Below, one piece after another: positions 6,546 through 10,543 of a stretch of 10,543 nucleotides of DNA; within the stretch, counting starts at the first letter, position 1; every line of letters starts with the position of its first letter. Origin of the DNA: Betaproteobacteria bacterium (GTDB lineage: Bacteria > Pseudomonadota > Gammaproteobacteria > Tethybacterales > Tethybacteraceae); assembly GCA_026710225.1 (NCBI GenBank), contig JAPORI010000074.1:1-10543 (forward strand), read 5' to 3'. Below the pieces are notes generated by a model. It had not been told where the DNA came from. It worked only from the letters and a program-made list of their open reading frames with translations, and made no database searches. The translations under genes were made by a program, and so were the position numbers.

Positions 6546-7742
6546 TCAGGAAAGGGCGGAAGTGATTCGGTCCAGGGCTGAATCAACCATGTCGTCGGCC
6601 GCAGCGAAGGATATGCGAAAGGCGCCGGGCGAGCAAAACGGAGTTCCCGGCACAGCCGCAACACCGACTTTTTCAAGCAGGTAGCGACACAACTGCTTGT
6701 CGTCGGCAGCTTCGATTTTCTTGTTGGCGTGCAGGCGTTTTATCGCCGCCGATGCATCGGAAAAGGCGTAAAAAGCGCCGTCGATTGGCGGACAGGCTAC
6801 CCCCTCGATGCCGGCAAGAGCCTGCTTGACCCGTGCCCGCCGGGCTGCAAAGGCTTCCTTCATCGGCTTGATGCAATCCAGGCCGCCGTCCAGAGCTGCC
6901 TGGGCCGCTGCCTGGGCGATTGAACAGGCATTCGACGAGGTCTGCGACTGCACCTTGCTCATTGCCTTTGCCAGTTCGGGAGTGCTTGCCGAGTAGCCGA
7001 TTCGCCAGCCGGTCATCGCGAATGCCTTTGATACGCCGTTGATGACTACGGTTCGATCCGCCAGAGACGGGTTGGCGCTTGCAAATGTGCAGGCTTTATC
7101 CTGTTCGTAGGTGATGTGCTCGTAGATGTCATCCGAGCACACGATTGCATTCGGGTATTTGGCGATCACCTCCCCCAGATCCGCCAGCTGCTGCCGGGAA
7201 TAGACGGCACCGGAAGGGTTGGAGGGGCTGTTGAGCATCACCAGCCTGGTCTTGGCGCTCATCGCCGCGTCAAGTTGTTCGGGGCTGATTCGGTAGTCGG
7301 CATCTGCCGAGGCAAGCACCGGAACCGCAACCCCGCCGCAAAAGGCGGTCATGTCCGGATACGATACCCAGCACGGGGCGATGATCACGACTTCGTCGCC
7401 GTGATCGACCACGCACTGGATCAGGTTCATTATCGCCTGCTTGGCGCCGGTGGAAACGACTATGTCGGCCGGCTTGAAGTCAAGGTCGTTTTCCCGCTTG
7501 AGCTTGCGGCAGACGGCTTCACGCAACTCGACAGTGCCGGGCACCGGGGTGTATCTGGTCTGGCCGGCGGCCATTGCCGCCGCCGCCGCATCATTGATGT
7601 GCTGCGGCGTGTCGAAGTCCGGTTCGCCGGAACCCAGGTTGATTATGTCCTTGCCCTGGGCTTTCAGTTCGGCGGCCAGAGTGCTCACCGCTATTGTTGC
7701 CGAGGGCTGAATTCTGCCTATGCGGTCTGCCAGATTTGCCAT
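6546..7742 (-). CDS. Aspartate aminotransferase (class I PLP, subtype Ib)
   Basis: Interconverts aspartate + 2-oxoglutarate and oxaloacetate + glutamate; subtype Ib enzymes sometimes also accept prephenate or aromatic acids. 398 aa from the ATG at 7740-7742, beginning MANLADRIGRIQPSATIAVS as in close relatives. Landmarks: GEPDFDTP (39-46), TGAKQAI (98-104), NSPSNPSGAVY with Asn175, SDDIY (203-207) where D204 pairs with the PLP ring nitrogen, VSKAFAMTGWRIGY with Schiff-base K239, and FRISFA with the carboxylate-binding R376. The open frame runs 69 codons further upstream, but that extension is the antisense of a small membrane-protein gene and has no family similarity. An alternative ATG 9 nt upstream (7751) sits inside the -10 box. 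It converges on the lipoprotein gene across a 34-bp gap. Confidence 0.94.
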   Translation of the reverse strand: MANLADRIGRIQPSATIAVSTLAAELKAQGKDIINLGSGEPDFDTPQHINDAAAAAMAAGQTRYTPVPGTVELREAVCRKLKRENDLDFKPADIVVSTGAKQAIMNLIQCVVDHGDEVVIIAPCWVSYPDMTAFCGGVAVPVLASADADYRISPEQLDAAMSAKTRLVMLNSPSNPSGAVYSRQQLADLGEVIAKYPNAIVCSDDIYEHITYEQDKACTFASANPSLADRTVVINGVSKAFAMTGWRIGYSASTPELAKAMSKVQSQTSSNACSIAQAAAQAALDGGLDCIKPMKEAFAARRARVKQALAGIEGVACPPIDGAFYAFSDASAAIKRLHANKKIEAADDKQLCRYLLEKVGVAAVPGTPFCSPGAFRISFAAADDMVDSALDRITSALS

Positions 7743-7749
7743 GCCCTTC

Positions 7750-7758
7750 ATTATATCA
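7750..7758 (-). promoter_or_regulatory. Perfect extended -10 promoter element for the aminotransferase
   Basis: On the minus strand TGATATAAT matches TGnTATAAT exactly. The hexamer TATAAT (7755-7750) ends 7 nt before the ATG at 7742, so transcription would start at or within a base or two of the start codon, predicting a leaderless mRNA. The GAAGGGC between box and ATG is too close to the start to be a normal Shine-Dalgarno. No good -35 at 16-18 bp. Confidence 0.6.
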
Positions 7759-7809
7759 CACTGCGGATTTCTCCCGGCTTTTCGGACCTGATGTAAAGTA
7801 ACCGGCTGT

Positions 7810-7977
7810 ATGGCCCGTGATATAGTTGTTTCAGTGGTTCTGCTTGGCATAATGCTGGCCGCAGCCATAATCTTCATGATGATGATGAAGAGCGGCCAGC
7901 GCGAATCCGAGGAAAGGCTCAGACAGATGCGCAAGCAGGAAAGCGGCAATTTTGACGACTTTTCCGATCGTTTCTAG
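7810..7977 (+). CDS. Small single-span membrane protein (55 aa), unknown function
   Basis: A 55-codon frame, ATG at 7810 to TAG at 7975-7977. Residues 5-26 form one strongly hydrophobic helix (IVVSVVLLGIMLAAAIIF then four Met in a row), followed by a charged tail rich in Arg, Glu and Gln (GQRESEERLRQMRKQESG) and an acidic FDDFSDRF end. The organisation resembles a one-pass anchor with a cytoplasmic coiled tail; positive charges after the helix suggest the tail is inside. It is divergent from the aminotransferase (67-bp gap) and is followed by a hairpin. The Shine-Dalgarno is poor (AAAG-like, distant). I recognise no family. It could be chance, but a clean helix-plus-tail layout and the following hairpin favour a real gene. 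Confidence 0.5.
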   Translation: MARDIVVSVVLLGIMLAAAIIFMMMMKSGQRESEERLRQMRKQESGNFDDFSDRF

Positions 7978-7999
7978 TTGCGGACTTTTGTATCGACTA

Positions 8000-8026
8000 C
8001 CTGACTGTCTCAGAGAGATTGTCAGG
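8000..8026. terminator. Stem-loop between convergent genes, candidate terminator
   Basis: Twelve-nt arms CCTGACTGTCTC and GAGATTGTCAGG fold with a 3-nt AGA loop: six base pairs, one T-T mismatch, then five pairs including one G-T. On the plus strand it is followed by ATTTCGGTTGGTTT, moderately T-rich, so it could end the 55-aa gene transcript. On the minus strand no T-run follows, though the stem could still slow read-through from the GNAT gene, which ends 12 bp away. Confidence 0.5.
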
Positions 8027-8038
8027 ATTTCGGTTGGT

Positions 8039-8608
8039 TTAGTCCTTGTAGTCTATTTCAATTGTTGCGGGCAGGAACTTCTTGTATTTTTTCATTAGGC
8101 TTTCAATCTTTGCCTTGTCCAAGAAATAATAGCATATTGATTCGGATTGATAACTTTCGGAGATTTCTAGTATGTTGCTGTAGAAACTTTTCATGGAATG
8201 GTTTTCTTTTTTCCGCATTGCTTTTATTTTGCTAAATCCGACTTCCGTGGCATAATATAAGGTCAGCAAAATGCTTTCGATCATGATTGCGGGATTATTG
8301 TTTTCGTGCAGCACCCATGATCCCCATGAGCATTGGCCGCCAGATGGGTCATGAAGTCTCGTCGTTCCCTTGCGCATGTTGTTTTTGTCGCAAATCACGA
8401 AATAGGCGTTGTCGGATTCTATTTCGTATTTGCGCATATAATTTTGCTGATGGGCTAGGCTGGGCGTCGGGAAAAGGAATGGGCTGCTTTGCGAGGAGTT
8501 CCTGATTTTGTAGATGAAGGGGGCGTCGTTCATTTGTGCGTTGCGCAGAATGACATGATTGCCCTGTATGTATCGGGCCTTGCGGATTGTCGGAGCTGGC
8601 TTATCCAC
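8039..8608 (-). CDS. GNAT-fold acyltransferase-like protein
   Basis: 189 aa with the N-terminal pattern of sugar-modifying GNAT proteins such as PseH: a GNHVILRNAQMNDAPFIYKIRN stretch (about 16-37), then a helix, a YFVICDK strand (69-75), GTTRLHD (81-87), a beta-4-like CSWGSWVL (93-100), and KKENHSMKSFYSN (133-145), which matches the usual N-x-x-S/A-x-x-x-Y region. The acetyl-CoA pyrophosphate loop, normally Q/RxxGxG/A, reads HENNNPAIM (101-109) and is not canonical. Start is GTG at 8606-8608, overlapping the ligase stop by 8 nt; there is no strong Shine-Dalgarno, so coupling is likely. The gene is much poorer in GC than the left half of the window. Probable role: transfer of an acyl group to an amino sugar, alongside the two upstream genes. 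Substrate unknown. Confidence 0.65.
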   Translation of the reverse strand: MDKPAPTIRKARYIQGNHVILRNAQMNDAPFIYKIRNSSQSSPFLFPTPSLAHQQNYMRKYEIESDNAYFVICDKNNMRKGTTRLHDPSGGQCSWGSWVLHENNNPAIMIESILLTLYYATEVGFSKIKAMRKKENHSMKSFYSNILEISESYQSESICYYFLDKAKIESLMKKYKKFLPATIEIDYKD

Positions 8609-9893
8609 GCTTGAAGCGATGCGATACCGGCACCTTGTTGCAACTTATCTTCAAGGGAACCATGTGAGGTGGTAATTTTAGGCCAATCTGGCGCTTGATA
8701 TGAACAGGGTCGAAATCTTCCGGTTTTGCCAGTTGCACGACCAGTTCTGCGTGCTGGCCGGTAATCGGATTGCTTTTTCCTTCTGCTTTAGCCAGCACCA
8801 CCCCTTCTATCTGCAGGGCGACTTCTTCGACTTGTGATGCCATGAATTTCTGGCCGCCAACATTGATAAGATCGCTGTTCCTGCCGACAATCCTGAAGAA
8901 TTCACCTTTTTGCTCGACAATATCCTTGGTATTGTACCAGCCTTCCTTGTCAAAGGGAGAGGCGGCGTTCAGATAGCCGCGCATGCGTCTTTGAGACAGG
9001 ATGTGCAACTGGCCATCAACCACTCTGGTTTTGCATCCGGGATCTGCAATGCGCATGAACAGGCTGTCCCTGGCTTCTGACTGAATCTTGAATATCCCCA
9101 GTTCACTCATTCCGTAGGTCTGCCAAAAGTTTATCTTGGGCAGCAGTTTGCACAACTTTGTTAGGGTGGAAGCATCCATGAGTTCGGTTCCATAGGTGAT
9201 TGTTCTCAGGCTTGCAGGAACATGATCGGGAACCAGACCTCCCAGCAGCAGCAGGCGCAGAAAGGTTGGCGTGGTTGGCAAGGTATCTGCCTTGTGCTTG
9301 GCACAAGCTTTCATTATGGCTTCGGGGGTTCGTTTCTGAGGCGCTATCAGGGTCCTGCCGTTTAACATGGAAGTAAGTGTGTACAGGCCGCCAATATGAT
9401 CAAAAAGCAGGAAGGTCAAGATTCGACTGGAAGAATTTGAGGATCGTGTGGCACCGGTTAACGCGCTGATTTCCAGCAGGATGCCTTTGGGTTTGCCCGT
9501 GATGCCGCTGGAGAAAAGCACAATTGCGCTTTTCTCCTCGGCTGCCATTTGGGCAACCAGTTCGTGCTTTTGTTCTTTGCGGCTGACTTTGCGCTTTTCA
9601 CCATTTTCGATTATCCAATCAACTCCCGCAATTGCCAAGAGTTCTTCGTGACTCTGGGAGTTGGCGGCAGTTAGCGGGACGACAATTGTCCTGCGCTCGA
9701 CAAGATGCAGAAATGTCCGCAAGGTGCAAGGATCAAAGTCTCCGATGAGCGCAACGACATCACCCGGCTTGATTCCGGCAAGTTCACCGGGTGCTTTTGC
9801 AATGTCGGAAAATCGGATTTGTGTGTTGTCGTGAATAAGGAAAGGCTGGTTGCCAGGCTGCCATATTTCCCGCAACTTGGTGAATATGTCCAC
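8601..9893 (-). CDS. AMP-forming acyl/aryl ligase (ANL superfamily), short form
   Basis: Adenylates a carboxylic acid with ATP, then usually passes it to CoA or a carrier thiol. At 430 aa it is shorter than typical ligases (500+). P-loop FSSGITGKPKG at 127-137; A4-like FDHIGG (164-169); A5 YGMSE at 260-264; A7 YNTKDI; hinge GRNSDLINVGG; C-terminal VPVSHRFKRG, in which the Lys equivalent to the adenylation Lys (P-x-T-x-x-G-K) is kept but the preceding Gly is Phe. The frame extends to an ATG at 9932 inside the SDR gene, but GTG at 9891-9893 is preferred: GGAGGAG sits just upstream and the GTG shares one base with the SDR TAG. N-terminus then reads MDIFTKLREIW. Middle gene of the cassette; substrate unknown. 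Confidence 0.88.
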   Translation of the reverse strand: MDIFTKLREIWQPGNQPFLIHDNTQIRFSDIAKAPGELAGIKPGDVVALIGDFDPCTLRTFLHLVERRTIVVPLTAANSQSHEELLAIAGVDWIIENGEKRKVSRKEQKHELVAQMAAEEKSAIVLFSSGITGKPKGILLEISALTGATRSSNSSSRILTFLLFDHIGGLYTLTSMLNGRTLIAPQKRTPEAIMKACAKHKADTLPTTPTFLRLLLLGGLVPDHVPASLRTITYGTELMDASTLTKLCKLLPKINFWQTYGMSELGIFKIQSEARDSLFMRIADPGCKTRVVDGQLHILSQRRMRGYLNAASPFDKEGWYNTKDIVEQKGEFFRIVGRNSDLINVGGQKFMASQVEEVALQIEGVVLAKAEGKSNPITGQHAELVVQLAKPEDFDPVHIKRQIGLKLPPHMVPLKISCNKVPVSHRFKRG

Positions 9894-10543
9894 TATGCTC
9901 CTCCGACATGTATTACCTGGCCAGTGATGCAATGGGCGCGCCGGTCAAGCAGCAACTCGACGATATCGCATACTGCATCGGGGGTGAATTCCTTGCGGAT
10001 TATCTGCTGTTCCACCAGGGCGGTGATTTGTCGCTCGGATACTCCTTGCAGCAGATCGGTGCGAATTGGCCCGGGCGCGATGCAGTTTACGGTTATCGAA
10101 AAATCCGCCATTTCTCTGGCTAGCACCCTGGAATACCCTTCAATTCCTGCCTTGGCTGCCACATATGCCGACTCTCCGGCCAGACCAAGTTTTACCGCTA
10201 TGGTAGTAAAATTGACTATGTTTCCGCCCTTGTTTCTGATTATCAGCGGGGCAAACAGGCGGCAGCAGTTCATGACGCCCAGCAGATTGGTTTCAAGTTG
10301 TTTTTTGGCTGATTGTTGCGGAGTAGCCAGAGCCAGATTCATGCTTGCGATTCCGGCTACATTAATCAGGGCCTGAATTTTCTTGCCGGATTTTCGCAGG
10401 TCGCTGGCGATTTTCCCGACCGCTGTCGAGGAGGTTACATCGCAGTCTGCTGCAGGATGGGTAATTCCGGATGTGTTGCGGGCAAGCCCCGAGAACTTGA
10501 TTGCCGGTTTCCAGCAGCCTTGCCCAGCCCTCTGCTGGCACCG
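9893..10543 (-). CDS. Short-chain dehydrogenase/reductase, FabG-like, 5' end outside window
   Basis: NAD(P)-dependent oxidoreductase of the classical SDR family; FabG-type members reduce 3-oxoacyl groups. The frame is open to the right edge (216 aa visible), so the ATG at 10342 is internal and the N-terminal TGxxxGIG cofactor loop lies beyond the window. Seen in order: a CDVTSS segment (10428-10444) where the cofactor-site Asp is expected, INVAG (10352-10366) in place of NNAG, the active-site strand NIVNFTT, YVAAK with catalytic Tyr (10163-10165) and Lys (10151-10153), IAPGPIRTDL, and a C-terminal GQVIHVGG as in FabG-like proteins. The residue normally Ser, 13 before the Tyr, is Thr. First visible gene of the SDR-ligase-GNAT cassette; substrate unknown. 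Confidence 0.88.
   Translation of the reverse strand, partial: RCQQRAGQGCWKPAIKFSGLARNTSGITHPAADCDVTSSTAVGKIASDLRKSGKKIQALINVAGIASMNLALATPQQSAKKQLETNLLGVMNCCRLFAPLIIRNKGGNIVNFTTIAVKLGLAGESAYVAAKAGIEGYSRVLAREMADFSITVNCIAPGPIRTDLLQGVSERQITALVEQQIIRKEFTPDAVCDIVELLLDRRAHCITGQVIHVGGA
9898..9904 (-). promoter_or_regulatory. Strong Shine-Dalgarno fixing the ligase GTG start
   Basis: GGAGGAG on the minus strand, with GGAGG 6 nt from the GTG at 9893. It is formed by the last Gly-Gly-Ala codons of the upstream SDR gene. It is the clearest ribosome-binding site in the window. Confidence 0.8.

Noticed and set aside
6519..6557. CCGCCTTT ... AAAGGGCGG hairpin between the lipoprotein and aminotransferase genes
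   Set aside because: Stem has a one-base bulge and a loop of more than 20 nt, one arm lies in the aminotransferase coding end, and no T-run follows.
6035..6676. 213-codon minus-strand frame across the lipoprotein gene and the 3' end of the aminotransferase
   Set aside because: It overlaps about 130 bp of the aminotransferase and is antisense to the signal-peptide-bearing frame, whose start is coupled to the permease stop.
7743..7949. 69-codon N-terminal extension of the aminotransferase frame
   Set aside because: Family similarity starts at the ATG at 7742, a promoter box lies inside the extension, and the extension is antisense to the 55-aa gene.
1..10543. tRNA, rRNA, CRISPR arrays, insertion sequences or attachment sites
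   Set aside because: No cloverleaf-like segment, repeat-spacer pattern, transposase frame or long terminal repeat was seen by eye.

Overview
The window is 10.5 kb of compact bacterial DNA, GC-rich from the left edge to about position 8000 and clearly poorer in GC to the right. Two 60-base lines counted by hand give about 70% GC at 5341-5400 and about 33% at 8161-8220. The proteins look proteobacterial: a YceF-type Maf protein, a class I aspartate aminotransferase of the Rhizobium/Thermus subtype, an ACT-domain homoserine dehydrogenase, and a two-permease polar amino acid ABC transporter. I cannot place the organism more precisely. The threonine synthase is the short form (366 aa), not the longer form (more than 450 aa) usual in gamma- and betaproteobacteria, so a less-studied proteobacterial lineage is possible.

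Left block (1-3353). A 5'-truncated maf gene (+) converges on a hom-thrC threonine operon (-); hom and thrC overlap by 4 bp. Divergent from hom, with only a 29-bp gap, is a small Mth938/DUF498-domain gene (+). Two convergent pairs, maf/thrC and Mth938/binding protein, overlap by exactly 4 bp so that their stop codons interlock, which fits a tightly packed genome.

Middle block (3350-6511). A family 3 periplasmic binding protein (-) is divergent from two HisM-type permeases (+), across a 135-bp gap with -10-like elements on both strands. The second permease overlaps an uncharacterised small lipoprotein-like gene by 4 bp. No ATP-binding subunit is present in the window.

Right-middle (6546-8038). 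An aspartate aminotransferase (-) starts about 7 nt downstream of a perfect extended -10, which suggests a leaderless transcript. Divergent from it is a 55-codon membrane mini-protein (+), followed by a 27-nt imperfect hairpin in the gap before the next convergent gene.

Right block (8039-10543, all -). A tightly overlapping three-gene cassette: a short-chain dehydrogenase (its 5' end is outside the window), a short AMP-forming acyl/aryl ligase, and a GNAT-fold acyltransferase-like protein. Overlaps are 1 and 8 nt. With the lower GC this looks like an acquired accessory module, plausibly one that makes, activates and transfers an acyl group to a surface sugar. This is the part of the window most likely to hold something not yet described.

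Metabolic link: aspartate aminotransferase feeds aspartate, and Hom plus ThrC complete the last part of the aspartate-to-threonine route (homoserine kinase is not in the window). The transporter may import polar amino acids.
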